Below are positions 1 through 7,698 of a stretch of DNA of 64,000 nt, in pieces; position 1 is the first letter of the stretch, and each line of letters opens with the position of its first letter. A program made the position numbers and the translations under genes. A model generated the notes under the pieces. The model did not search any database and was not told the origin of the DNA. It worked only from the letters and a program-made list of their open reading frames with translations. The DNA comes from Dyadobacter luticola (GTDB lineage Bacteria > Bacteroidota > Bacteroidia > Cytophagales > Spirosomataceae), in the NCBI RefSeq assembly GCF_005860805.1, contig NZ_VCEJ01000004.1, forward strand, positions 372,001 to 436,000, given 5' to 3'.

Positions 1-84
1 AAAGTGACCTCTGGATAAATGATAGGGGATAAATCAGAACCCAGGGGGGCTTTTTACTTATTTCGAGAAACTTAATCTGGCAGT

Positions 85-264
85 ATGGGACTTAATTGGA
101 TTCCGATGCGGAAACCTAAAAACGGATTTGAAAGACGTTTTGAAGAAATATATTTTGTGCTTACCGGAAAGGAGAAAGCAAAGAAGCCTGGACGGTTCGG
201 AAAATTACTGGGTCGTCGGGTTTTAAGTGGAGAAGAGCTTCGAAATGAATGGAATAACATTTAA
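85..264 (+). CDS. small hypothetical protein (59 aa)
   Basis: An ATG at 85 opens a 59-residue frame ending in TAA at 262-264. The product is very basic and soluble, with an Arg/Lys-rich centre (MRKPKNGFERRFEEIYF, then KEKAKKPGRFGKLLGRR) and an acidic tail ending ELRNEWNNI. I do not recognise the family. It is followed 33 bp later, on the same strand and in the same frame, by another small gene, so the two may be co-transcribed. The amphipathic, charged composition reads as real protein rather than a chance frame. There is no signal peptide or membrane segment. A start upstream of the window edge is not excluded, but the ATG is the first good start in this frame. Confidence 0.45.
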   Translation: MGLNWIPMRKPKNGFERRFEEIYFVLTGKEKAKKPGRFGKLLGRRVLSGEELRNEWNNI

Positions 265-297
265 GATTCTCCTCTCGACATAATAGGAGCTCCCATC

Positions 298-675
298 GTG
301 GGAAGGGATAAGGTTGCGGACGATTGGCTTTGGTTAAAATATGATTCGCTTGCGGCTTGGCCTAAAATTTCAAAAAGTGACTTTCAAAGGGAATATCATG
401 GATACTATGTTCTCGAACTTGCAACTGAATTTGATGGGTTATCCGTGTATTTATCCGGAGTTGAGGAAATCAATGTGTTTCGAGCGCAGTTTTTAAAAGA
501 TACTGAGGACCTTATAGGTACAGACCTATTTGAGTTGGCTTGGGAAACACAATTCGCTTCTCAGGCTTTGATTTATGCCGAAAGGGTTTCAAAGGTGGCG
601 GATAAAATCGCTGATAAGAACAATTTGCTGCATTTAAAGACTCAAAGATTACCCCCCAACTTCACCGGAGGATAG
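298..675 (+). CDS. hypothetical protein (125 aa), GTG start
   Basis: This frame opens with GTG at 298, preceded at 8-nt distance by AGGAG (285-289), which is why I choose it; only ATA codons lie further upstream before the stop of the previous gene. The 125-aa product is soluble and mixed alpha/beta in composition, with aromatic-rich stretches (DDWLWLKYDSLAAW, REYHGYYVLELATEFDGL) and a helical C-terminal half. I do not recognise a family and see no catalytic motif. It sits 33 bp after a 59-aa basic protein. Its end carries a GGAGG (667-671) that could serve a following TTG-started frame at 678. Function unknown. Confidence 0.6.
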   Translation: MGRDKVADDWLWLKYDSLAAWPKISKSDFQREYHGYYVLELATEFDGLSVYLSGVEEINVFRAQFLKDTEDLIGTDLFELAWETQFASQALIYAERVSKVADKIADKNNLLHLKTQRLPPNFTGG

Positions 676-677
676 CC

Positions 678-824
678 TTGCAAGCAAAATTCACATTCTT
701 TACTCCGCCGCAAGGTGGCTCAACTTTTACGCGAGCCGCGGGCATGGATATGAGGCGGATTATTAATGCTGGGACTGCAAACCTGCCCAAACCGCTTATC
801 GTACTTATTCGTCCCCGTCCCTAG
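678..824 (+). CDS. possible 48-aa ORF with TTG start
   Basis: A frame of 48 residues starts with TTG at 678, 2 bp after the stop of the previous gene and 7 nt after a GGAGG that lies inside that gene's last codons. The peptide (starting LQAKFTFFTPPQGG) has no recognisable domain. The close coupling and good ribosome-binding site are the only arguments for it. The rare start codon and the overlap of its 3' end with the duplicated leader of the next gene argue against. It could equally be the remnant of a longer gene. Confidence 0.2.
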   Translation: MQAKFTFFTPPQGGSTFTRAAGMDMRRIINAGTANLPKPLIVLIRPRP

Positions 825-987
825 CAAATACTCCTGTACCAAAAGTACTATTTGCAAATCACCCACTTCCCGCAACCGTAAAATAAACCACCCCCGCCAG
901 ATGCTCGTTTCTAGGCATTTATAGCAGACGACAAACTTCTTTTGTAGCCCAAAATAAAAACAATGTTTAACTACAAAAGCTAGAAAA
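794..987 (+). repeat. duplicated leader, copy 1
   Basis: About 194 nt upstream of the first lipoprotein gene align colinearly with 1929-2123 upstream of the second. Nearly identical blocks are ATCGTACTTATTCG at the left, CTAGCAAATACTCCT and AGTACTATTTGCAAAT in the middle, and ACAAACTTCTTTTGTAGCCC plus GTTTAACTACAAAAGCTAGA next to the start codon. The segments between these blocks have diverged. Selective retention of blocks suggests they are control elements. A weaker version of the proximal block (CACTTCTTTTG, AAATGTTCAACTA) precedes the third paralog near 3110-3147. Confidence 0.8.
824..855 (+). promoter_or_regulatory. inverted repeat in leader, copy 1
   Basis: GCAAATA (824-830) and TATTTGC (849-855) form a perfect 7-bp inverted repeat separated by 18 nt. 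The centre-to-start distance and the arm sequences are the same in the second leader copy, although the spacer has changed. This favours a protein-binding operator with two half-sites over a structured RNA. It lies 133 nt before the start codon at 988. Confidence 0.5.
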
Positions 988-1737
988 ATGAAATTAGTAC
1001 AAATGTGGTCAGTTGGCCTGAGCCTGGCCTGTGGAATGATAGTAAGCAGCTGCTCGAAAGAAGATATTCAAACGCCGCAACCGGAGGAGAAAAGTGTTAA
1101 TGCAAATTCAAGTCTTAGGCAAATTAATGCAGTATTGTCAGCTGCACCTTCGTTCCCGTCTACAAACGGTCCAGTGGGATGGAATGTTTACCCGGCAAAT
1201 TGGAAGCGCGGAGAAAATGAATCGTTGGATATGGCGGCTTTGCCGACAGGAACTTCTACTCTGACGCACCAGTGGGGGGATACGAAATTCCCCTGGGCTA
1301 AGCCGCTGACAGCCAATGTTTTTGTGCCGGGAAATGCCACGATCCTTACAGCAACCACACAATTTTCCCCCAATTCGCCGCAGGGAGAACGGTCGGCTGT
1401 GACAACCAAGATCAAGTATCTGAAACCTGGTAAGAAATACGCGATCATTTTTAATGTGTCTACTACGCTCGGCGATCTGCGGCCCGGAGCGGTTTCCGCC
1501 GCGTACTCGAAAGGAATAGAGATAGCCAAATATGCTTCGGGGGCTGACTTTGGCTTTGCCAACAGCGACTATGTCGACTTTGCGGGAAAAGAAGGCCAGT
1601 GGATTTCAAAAACGATCATATTCACGGCGATCTCCCAGGATGTGCAGTTTACCTTCGCACCCAAGTTGGCTGGAAAAGGTGAATATTCCTGGGTCAATAT
1701 TTATGTCGATAAAACTTCGATTAAAGAGCTCAACTAG
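988..1737 (+). CDS. surface lipoprotein, tandem paralog 1 (249 aa)
   Basis: The 249-aa product starts with a lipoprotein signal peptide whose lipobox reads VSSC, cysteine at residue 22. The acidic tag SKED follows the cysteine and matches the kind of lipoprotein export signal that sends Bacteroidota lipoproteins to the cell surface (established for Capnocytophaga and Flavobacterium; inferred here). A low-complexity linker leads to one beta-rich domain. Motifs shared with the next three genes are VQTPxP-like after the lipobox, YPANW, an FPW motif, a TTKIKYLKPGKKY strand and a C-terminal W-x-x-KTIxFTA strand. The pattern suggests a carbohydrate-binding-like jelly roll, but I recognise no named family. 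The start ATG at 988 directly precedes the signal peptide. Confidence 0.85.
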   Translation: MKLVQMWSVGLSLACGMIVSSCSKEDIQTPQPEEKSVNANSSLRQINAVLSAAPSFPSTNGPVGWNVYPANWKRGENESLDMAALPTGTSTLTHQWGDTKFPWAKPLTANVFVPGNATILTATTQFSPNSPQGERSAVTTKIKYLKPGKKYAIIFNVSTTLGDLRPGAVSAAYSKGIEIAKYASGADFGFANSDYVDFAGKEGQWISKTIIFTAISQDVQFTFAPKLAGKGEYSWVNIYVDKTSIKELN

Positions 1738-1768
1738 GCCGATTTTTGGACCATTTAAATGCTTGAAA

Positions 1769-1800
1769 TGTCGCCCAGGGCTCCCGGGCGGCATTTTTTG
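1769..1800 (+). terminator. rho-independent terminator after lipoprotein 1
   Basis: TGTCGCCC (1769-1776) pairs with GGGCGGCA (1786-1793) with one G-U pair, a 9-nt loop and a six-T tract right after. It lies 32 bp past the stop codon, so the first paralog is probably its own transcript. Confidence 0.75.
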
Positions 1801-1928
1801 TTTTTAAAAAGCCAAGTCTGAATTCTTAGGTAATGCCTGCGATTTAAAAATGGATTATCCAGCGGTATATCTCAATGAATGATCGGCGTTATCAGCTTCT
1901 CTACTAAAAAACCAAACCCCTCCGCGCA

Positions 1929-2123
1929 GCATATCGTACTTATTCGCATCCGCCACTAGCAAATACTCCTATATGGAAAGTACTATTTGCAAATAGGTCA
2001 CCTAATATAACCGCAGAATAAGCCATATCAGCCAAATGCTTGTTTAAAGGCAATTGTGCAGCGCGGACAAACTTCTTTTGTAGCCCAAACAAAAACAAAT
2101 GTTTAACTACAAAAGCTAGAAAA
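1929..2123 (+). repeat. duplicated leader, copy 2
   Basis: This is the second copy of the leader described at 794-987, colinear with it and ending at the start codon of the second paralog. The duplication continues into the signal-peptide codons (both genes begin MKLVQ). This indicates that leader plus gene were duplicated as one unit and that the mature parts then diverged. Confidence 0.8.
1959..1990 (+). promoter_or_regulatory. inverted repeat in leader, copy 2
   Basis: GCAAATA (1959-1965) and TATTTGC (1984-1990) repeat the element found at 824-855 with the same 18-nt spacing, 134 nt before the start codon at 2124. The inner GTAC-GTAC pairing seen in copy 1 is lost here, so only the outer half-sites are conserved. 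Confidence 0.5.
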
Positions 2124-2840
2124 ATGAAATTAGTACAAAAAATGTCCGTTGGCTTGAGCCTGGCGTGCGCGGTAATGCTGACCAGCTGCTCGAAAGAAGA
2201 TGTACAAACGCCTGAGCCGCAGGCGGTAAGTGTGAATCCGAGTTCGAATTTGAAAACGGCGGCGCTTCCCTGGATTGCGCCAACAAAATCTTATGGAGGT
2301 TTCAATACTTTTCCTTATTTGTGGGAGCGAGTTACTGGTGGAGGTGAAGGTAGTAACACCGCAACATATCCGGCCGGCACTTCTACCAGCATGGGTCTAT
2401 GGGCTAATAAAGCGTTTCCTTGGCTCGAATATTTTCCGATGGTTCCGGCCCAACCGTGGAATTCTTTTGTCACCGTAACATCAACGACTGACTATAAATG
2501 GGAAAAAGCAGATATGTCTCAGGCAAAAACCACAATTAAATATTTGAAGCCGGGCTATACATACGTCATGGAGTTTTATGTTACATCTGCGCGTCCAAAG
2601 GCAAATGCTTCGGCAGCTTATGTGGGCAACGCGCTCGTAACATTAAGCGCAAAAGGTACGAACCAGTTTTTTGACACCTATATGTTAGCTAACCCACAAA
2701 ATAACTGGATTAAAAGAACCATTGAATTTGTGGCCAACGATACGGAAATGACGTTCACATTTGGTGCTACCTCCTCACAAAAAGGGAAAAAGGCATATGC
2801 CCACCTTTTCATAGGTCAGAATGCAATCTGGCAGAAGTAG
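2124..2840 (+). CDS. surface lipoprotein, tandem paralog 2 (238 aa)
   Basis: I start this gene at the ATG at 2124, because it gives the same MKLVQ signal peptide as paralog 1. A longer in-frame extension to 2040 would add a cysteine-rich stretch before the signal and lies inside the duplicated leader. The lipobox is LTSC with cysteine at residue 22, followed by the acidic export-type tag SKED. The mature part is one beta-rich domain with an FPYLW/FPW pair, TTIKYLKPGYTY and WIKRTIEFVA strands that align with the neighbouring paralogs. Family and ligand are unknown; a surface glycan-binding role is inference from the fold pattern only. Confidence 0.85.
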   Translation: MKLVQKMSVGLSLACAVMLTSCSKEDVQTPEPQAVSVNPSSNLKTAALPWIAPTKSYGGFNTFPYLWERVTGGGEGSNTATYPAGTSTSMGLWANKAFPWLEYFPMVPAQPWNSFVTVTSTTDYKWEKADMSQAKTTIKYLKPGYTYVMEFYVTSARPKANASAAYVGNALVTLSAKGTNQFFDTYMLANPQNNWIKRTIEFVANDTEMTFTFGATSSQKGKKAYAHLFIGQNAIWQK

Positions 2841-3158
2841 AAGAGGCTAAGTTATATATAAGGGCCGTCTTACATCAGCTGAGACGGCCTTTTTGTTGCC
2901 ATTAATTACCATAAATGATAATAATCATTGAAGAACCATTTTGTGCAATAAGTAACGGTTAATAATCAGCCGAAGTAATTCCACGCGCGGGTTATCAGTA
3001 ATTGATTTTATTTAAAAACCATTATTTCGAAGGGTATCGCCTCATTTACCGCAGGATAACCGACCCGCTCCACCGGATCATTCTAAACGCTTTTTACAAA
3101 GTTGATCCACTTCTTTTGCTGTCGACAAAATCAAATGTTCAACTAAAACAGTAAACAA
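2841..3158 (+). other. intergenic region with terminator and third leader
   Basis: These 318 bases contain a strong terminator (2861-2895). Near the next gene they hold a diverged version of the paralog leader: ACCGCAGGATAACC, CACTTCTTTTG and AAATGTTCAACTA resemble the corresponding blocks of the first two leaders. The GCAAATA/TATTTGC element is not present here. I see nothing else. Confidence 0.5.
2861..2895 (+). terminator. rho-independent terminator after lipoprotein 2
   Basis: GGCCGTCT (2863-2870) and AGACGGCC (2882-2889) form a perfect 8-bp stem with an 11-nt loop followed by five T. It is 20 bp past the stop of paralog 2. Confidence 0.85.
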
Positions 3159-3938
3159 ATGAAAACAGTAAAAACACTATCAGCTGGATTAGGCCTTGCC
3201 TGCATGATGATGCTAAGCAGCTGCTCGAAAGACGATGTACAAACCCCGCAGCCGCTGGCAGGCACTGACAATAGGCATTCCAGCTTGAAGACAGACGGAG
3301 AAGTAACACTGGCCCCTTATTTTGCGCCAGTAGAGGGGCCGACTACCGGAATATTTCAGTATCCGGCAAACTGGGCTCAAAGCCTCAACGCAATTCCAGA
3401 TGGCTATAATGGGCCTCTCTCGGGACTATCATCGTTTTATTCTGTGTGGGGTGAGACCGGCTTTCCGTGGGGACCATGGTTAAAGCCAATGGCATATATA
3501 CCCGGATACCTGAACGCCTACAAAATGTTGACCCTGCGAGCCAAGCATCATTATGATTCAAAACCTTTCTGGGCCCCTGGTGTAACCACTACAATCAAGA
3601 ATCTGGTGCCGGGAAAAACGTACTCGATTACATTGTACCTGGCAACTACGATTCGCAATGAGCCTTTTAACGCCGATGGTACATGCAAATATGCTAAAGC
3701 AGCAAAAATCAAGATGTATCCTTACACAAATGACATGCCGCTGACGGTTAATGTCGATCTTACTGGAAATGAGGCGAAATGGGTTAAGAAGACCATTACT
3801 TTCACGCCTACTAAGGACAACGCGCCCTTCTATTTCCAGGCTACTGAGCCAGACAAAGACACCTACACTTTTACTAACCTTTTTGTCCCCAGCAACGGCA
3901 TTTACGAGTTGAAGAATGTTGCGCCTGTCAAGCTTTAA
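3159..3938 (+). CDS. surface lipoprotein, tandem paralog 3 (259 aa)
   Basis: This is the longest of the four paralogs. The signal peptide ends in LSSC (cysteine 22), followed by SKDD, the clearest surface-export-type acidic tag of the set. The mature domain keeps YPANW, a WGETGFPW motif, TTIKNLVPGKTYSITLYLATT and a WVKKTITFTPT strand. It carries a short insertion around residues 160-180 with one cysteine. The next paralog begins 27 bp after its stop with no terminator between, so paralogs 3 and 4 form an operon, unlike the first two. Start choice rests on the signal peptide. Function is not known. Confidence 0.85.
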   Translation: MKTVKTLSAGLGLACMMMLSSCSKDDVQTPQPLAGTDNRHSSLKTDGEVTLAPYFAPVEGPTTGIFQYPANWAQSLNAIPDGYNGPLSGLSSFYSVWGETGFPWGPWLKPMAYIPGYLNAYKMLTLRAKHHYDSKPFWAPGVTTTIKNLVPGKTYSITLYLATTIRNEPFNADGTCKYAKAAKIKMYPYTNDMPLTVNVDLTGNEAKWVKKTITFTPTKDNAPFYFQATEPDKDTYTFTNLFVPSNGIYELKNVAPVKL

Positions 3939-3965
3939 TTAACTATCACACTAAAATTTAAGAAA

Positions 3966-4688
3966 ATGAATCTAACACAAAAATTACCTGCGGCCCTGGG
4001 CCTGGCTTGTCTTATGATGATAAGCAGTTGTTCAAAAAATGAAGTCCAAACACCGGAACCGAAAGCGGATCATTTGAATGAGAATTCGAATTTGAAGACA
4101 GAAAGCTTGTATTTCAGCTCTCCGACAAAATCGACAGTTGGCGAGAATAAACTTCCTGCAAACTGGCAAAGGACTACCGCGCTGGGCTTTTCTCAAAATC
4201 AGACTCTATACCCGGTTGGAGTTTCTAACTTGGTATCATTGTGGGGAAAACCTACAATACCTTGGGTTCAAAATCTATGCACAATTCCAGGACTGTCGAC
4301 CACCAATACGTTTGTCACGATCACGACGTCAGGTATGTATAATCACGGTACAATGTCTTCTGTTACAACTAAAATCAAGTCTTTGACAGCAGGAAAAAAA
4401 TACGCATTGACTGTTTGGGTAGCCACTACTGTACCCAAAGCAGGTACGACTAACCGTATCTCAACCTTTGCAAAAACGGCCATGTTCAGTGTGCGATCAG
4501 GCAATACGTTTTATGATGGATCTGTGGATTTTACCAGTTTTAAAAATACTTGGGTGGAGAAAACACTTACTTTCACTGCGCCTGGCCCGGAGATGGATTT
4601 TATTTTCTTCGCGGCACCGGAAAATCCAGGTCAATACTCATATGCACATATTTTGATGCCTGACAACGCGGTTAAGCAGCTGAATTAG
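3966..4688 (+). CDS. surface lipoprotein, tandem paralog 4 (240 aa)
   Basis: The fourth paralog has lipobox ISSC (cysteine 22) followed by SKNE, a weaker acidic tag than its siblings. Conserved strands are LPANW, a WGKPTIPW motif, TTKIKSLTAGKKYALTVWVATT and WVEKTLTFTAPG, and it ends KQLN, close to the KELN of paralog 1. It is the second gene of a two-gene operon with paralog 3 and ends before a very strong terminator shared with the convergent glutaminase gene. Four divergent copies in a row suggest expansion under diversifying selection, perhaps for different ligands (inference). Confidence 0.85.
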   Translation: MNLTQKLPAALGLACLMMISSCSKNEVQTPEPKADHLNENSNLKTESLYFSSPTKSTVGENKLPANWQRTTALGFSQNQTLYPVGVSNLVSLWGKPTIPWVQNLCTIPGLSTTNTFVTITTSGMYNHGTMSSVTTKIKSLTAGKKYALTVWVATTVPKAGTTNRISTFAKTAMFSVRSGNTFYDGSVDFTSFKNTWVEKTLTFTAPGPEMDFIFFAAPENPGQYSYAHILMPDNAVKQLN

Positions 4689-4700
4689 TATTTAGCAATT

Positions 4701-4746
4701 AAATATTAAAAGGCTGTATCAGATTCTGAGCAGCCTTTTAATATTT
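4701..4746. terminator. bidirectional terminator
   Basis: AAATATTAAAAGGCTG (4701-4716) and CAGCCTTTTAATATTT (4731-4746) are a perfect 16-bp inverted repeat with a 14-nt loop and A/T tracts on both sides. It separates the converging lipoprotein operon and the glutaminase gene. Confidence 0.9.
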
Positions 4747-4770
4747 TAATCTAACGTACATCTATCCCCC

Positions 4771-7251
4771 TCACTTCCACCGCTCCCCTAAAACCTTCAT
4801 CCAATACCCGCCAACAACCGACCGCGCCCGGAATCCAACCGACTTTCCGTCCACCGTTTCATGCCAATCCGAGAGCGGGATCTGGTCAGGGGTTTCATTG
4901 GCGTATTTATAAATAGGGGCGATTAAGGCTTCGAAATCGGCTTTGTTTTTGGCTAGTGTGGCCGTCCAGACGATCCAGTCAGATTTGGTGTAGGTTTTGC
5001 GGCTGTCAAGGGGGAGGCCGAAGGGTTTTTGTTTCGTCAGGTAGTATTTGATCTCTTTTTCGGCTACCGTTTTGGGGAATACGTTCAGGTTCAGGAGCTC
5101 ATCCCACACAATGTTATACTTCTGGCTCCACGAGTTTTTGTTATCAAAAGAAAGCGCGTAGTGGTCGCCGCTATCAGCCAGCTGCATCCATTTTTGCGCG
5201 AAATCTTTAACCAATGCATTTACTTCCGCTGCTTCCTTAGAGTCGCCAAGCTGCTCCGCCATTTTCGCGTAAGACGCCAAACCCATAATTGCCTTGATCG
5301 ATAAGTTGGCATTACGCGCCAGGTGACCGGCGAAATCGTCGGTGCAAAGCTGGTTGGCAGGGTCAAAACCTTCTTTTTTCAGATAATTCGCCCAGGTAGT
5401 GAGCACTTTCCAATGTTTTTTGGCAAAATCAATGTTGTTTTCAGCCTTGCAAATCGCGTAGGTTAATGTCAGCATATTCCCGGATTCTTCCACGGGCATA
5501 TCTTCACCGTAAGTCTGGCCGGTGGCCTGCGGGTAAGTGCCCACATCGTGCGCGGCAAAAGGTTTTGTCCACTTGCCGCTTTCGGAATAATAAAAGATCG
5601 GCTCCATCATGCCTTTCAGCAAAACCGGATTATATAGCAGGAACAGCGGTGCCGAAGGATAGGTAATGTCCACCGTCCCGATAGAACCGTTACTGAAATT
5701 TTCCTTCGAAAAAAACAGCGGCGTGCCGGTAGCATCAGCCACCAGTTTGTGCGCCGAAATCGCCTGCCGGTATGCGAGGACGCACAATTCGGCATACTGC
5801 TTACCTCCGGCTTTCAACGCATCCTGATAGATCATTTCATCCGTCGCCTCACATTCTTTGAGGATTTTGGCAAAATCAGCCTCCGCATTTTTCAGTTCAT
5901 TCTGAATGCTGTTTTTCCCATCCTTATTCCACCACGGCCGCAGGTTTTGACCAAAATATAAAACGGAATAACCGTCGTCGTAACCGAGCATCACATGCAG
6001 CGATTTGCCTTCGTTCCCTACCTTTTCGGAAAGGAGGACACCCATGGATTTGGTATCAGCCGATGCAGCGCTTGTTTGATTCGTACTAATTGAGCCGTTT
6101 TTTGAAAACGATTTCAGCAATTCCTCCGGCGCTCCGATTGCAGAACTTTTCACATTGCCAGCACCAGCCGCCAGATAAGCACGCCCCCAATCAATGCGGA
6201 CGTCATCGCCTTTTTTAACCAAAGCCTTTTGTTCAACATTACCCAGCGAAAGCGTCACAAGGCCATTCTGATTTTCAGTTTTGCCCTCCACTTTCTGGCT
6301 CGCATCATTCACCGCCCAAAGTCCGGAAACCGAGTTCAGGATTTCAACCTGATGTGTTTTGCCATCGTTTGCTTTCAGATCATAAACCACATAATTGACC
6401 GGCCGGGAAATCATTTCAAGGTCTTTCATGATCAAAGGCGCGACAAAACTGGCCTTTAGCTGCACAGGCCCGGCTTCAAAAGTGTAAATGCTCTGCGTAG
6501 CCTTCATTTCAAAAGCAGTTTGCTTGGCTGGCAATATTACATCGTCGCCTTTCGGAGCAATTTCATCCGCCAGCCCCACATCAATGTATCCCGGACCGAC
6601 GCCGTTTTTGCAATAAACCGCCAGGATATTTTTGCCTTTTTTTAAAGCCTTGCGTGCCGGGGCGCTGATCGGTTTGAATTCGTAATCACTTGTAAAACAA
6701 GGGCCGCAGTCGTAGGCAGGAACACCATTGATATAAACCTGCACATCGTCGTCGTGAAAGATATTCAATGTGGGCTTTTCAAAATCAGCAGCCGTCAATG
6801 TGAATTCGCGACGATACCAAACCTCTTTTTGAAACTCGGTGCCGCTTCTCAGCATCGCGTCATTTTTATCTTTGGTCGAAAACGGCGCAGGCACCTGCTT
6901 CCAGTTGGTAATGTTATAACCCTCTTTATACCACCAATCTGCATCCGGTTTTACGGTAGTATACCTAGCCAGATACCCGCCTTGCTTAGCAGTCGGCAAA
7001 ATCGTTTTCATCACCGGCGTCGGCGCGCCCATAAAGCGATAGGTTTTCCCATCCACCCGGATCAATCCATCCATCGGCTGCGGCTTGCCGGTCCAATGTT
7101 TTGTTGGAGAGCCATTTAACTGGTCACCAAACGACCAGACGCTGGTGTAAGGATCAATGGAAACAAGCGGGGTAGCCGGCGGGCGGAGAGTTTGGGCAAA
7201 AAGTACAAGAGAAAAAATACTGAGCAGCGCAGTCGACCAAATCTTAGTCAT
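4771..7251 (-). CDS. secreted glutaminase GtaA-type (DUF4964/5127/4965/1793)
   Basis: The 826-aa protein has a Sec signal peptide (cleavage after about residue 20, LFAQ) followed by LRPPATPLVSIDPYTSVWS. That opening is typical of the fungal-type glutaminase A family found in Bacteroidota. Expected domain order is an N-terminal DUF4964, a central beta-sandwich DUF5127 (about 90-450) and the alpha-helical DUF4965/DUF1793 catalytic part (about 450-820), seen here in the stretches TYPSAPLFLLYNP, VGTYPQATGQTYGEDMPVEESGNML and YNIVWDELLNLNVFP. The length is right for the family. It would deamidate glutamine in the periplasm or outside the cell. A monocistronic gene is likely, ending at a shared terminator. 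Family assignment is by pattern memory; catalytic residues are not established to me. Confidence 0.8.
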   Translation of the reverse strand: MTKIWSTALLSIFSLVLFAQTLRPPATPLVSIDPYTSVWSFGDQLNGSPTKHWTGKPQPMDGLIRVDGKTYRFMGAPTPVMKTILPTAKQGGYLARYTTVKPDADWWYKEGYNITNWKQVPAPFSTKDKNDAMLRSGTEFQKEVWYRREFTLTAADFEKPTLNIFHDDDVQVYINGVPAYDCGPCFTSDYEFKPISAPARKALKKGKNILAVYCKNGVGPGYIDVGLADEIAPKGDDVILPAKQTAFEMKATQSIYTFEAGPVQLKASFVAPLIMKDLEMISRPVNYVVYDLKANDGKTHQVEILNSVSGLWAVNDASQKVEGKTENQNGLVTLSLGNVEQKALVKKGDDVRIDWGRAYLAAGAGNVKSSAIGAPEELLKSFSKNGSISTNQTSAASADTKSMGVLLSEKVGNEGKSLHVMLGYDDGYSVLYFGQNLRPWWNKDGKNSIQNELKNAEADFAKILKECEATDEMIYQDALKAGGKQYAELCVLAYRQAISAHKLVADATGTPLFFSKENFSNGSIGTVDITYPSAPLFLLYNPVLLKGMMEPIFYYSESGKWTKPFAAHDVGTYPQATGQTYGEDMPVEESGNMLTLTYAICKAENNIDFAKKHWKVLTTWANYLKKEGFDPANQLCTDDFAGHLARNANLSIKAIMGLASYAKMAEQLGDSKEAAEVNALVKDFAQKWMQLADSGDHYALSFDNKNSWSQKYNIVWDELLNLNVFPKTVAEKEIKYYLTKQKPFGLPLDSRKTYTKSDWIVWTATLAKNKADFEALIAPIYKYANETPDQIPLSDWHETVDGKSVGFRARSVVGGYWMKVLGERWK

Positions 7252-7368
7252 GAAAGATTGAGTTTTTTAGGAAAGTATATATCATTCAAAATTCCCGCAA
7301 TGATAGGAAATTGTCCACAAAAGAAGCCCTTCGGCCAGGACTTTGGTATTGGGATCTGAGGTCTTGCA

Positions 7369-7698
7369 TTATAGTTTCAAAGCAGCTTTCAGCTCGGGTA
7401 TCTTGTTGGCGACAATATCCCAGACTAATTCAAGATCGACTCCGAAATACTCATGGACGATGAAATTCCTGAATGCAATGATTTTCTGCCACTCAATTTC
7501 CGGTATCGTAGTTTTGAAGTTTTCGGATAAATGATTGGCAGCCTCGCCGATAATTTCCAGTTGACGTTCGATCGCAAATCGGAGCATCGGATCGGAGTAA
7601 AGATCCTGTTTCGTTTTATTAATAGTAAAGGTTTGTATGTAACCAATCGCTTCCGCAATGTGCAGCAGGCGAGCCTCATCGAAGTCAGCTCTTTTCAT
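7369..7698 (-). CDS. HepT-like ribonuclease toxin (DUF86)
   Basis: This 109-aa all-helical protein carries the HEPN/HepT signature R-x4-H-x-Y as RNFIVHEY (Arg77, His82, Tyr84) followed by GVDLE, and a GEAANHLSE helix typical of DUF86 proteins. HepT is the RNase toxin of MNT/HepT systems; its tyrosine in the RX4HXY motif is the residue that the partner MntA adenylylates (established for related systems). The gene overlaps the upstream mntA-like gene by 14 bp (7685-7698), so translation is probably coupled. No key residue is missing, so the pair should be functional. Confidence 0.9.
   Translation of the reverse strand: MKRADFDEARLLHIAEAIGYIQTFTINKTKQDLYSDPMLRFAIERQLEIIGEAANHLSENFKTTIPEIEWQKIIAFRNFIVHEYFGVDLELVWDIVANKIPELKAALKL

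Larger units (their letters stand above)
676..987 (+). other. intergenic leader of the first paralogous lipoprotein
   Basis: This stretch of about 310 bases holds the doubtful 48-aa frame at its left end and, from 794 onward, one copy of a leader that recurs at 1929-2123. I see no RNA gene in it. The region just before the start codon is A-rich, as is usual for ribosome recruitment in Bacteroidota. Confidence 0.5.
1738..2123 (+). other. intergenic region with terminator and second leader
   Basis: These 386 bases hold a hairpin terminator for the first paralog (1769-1800) and the second copy of the duplicated leader (1929-2123). Between about 1800 and 1929 I see nothing that I can name. Confidence 0.6.
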
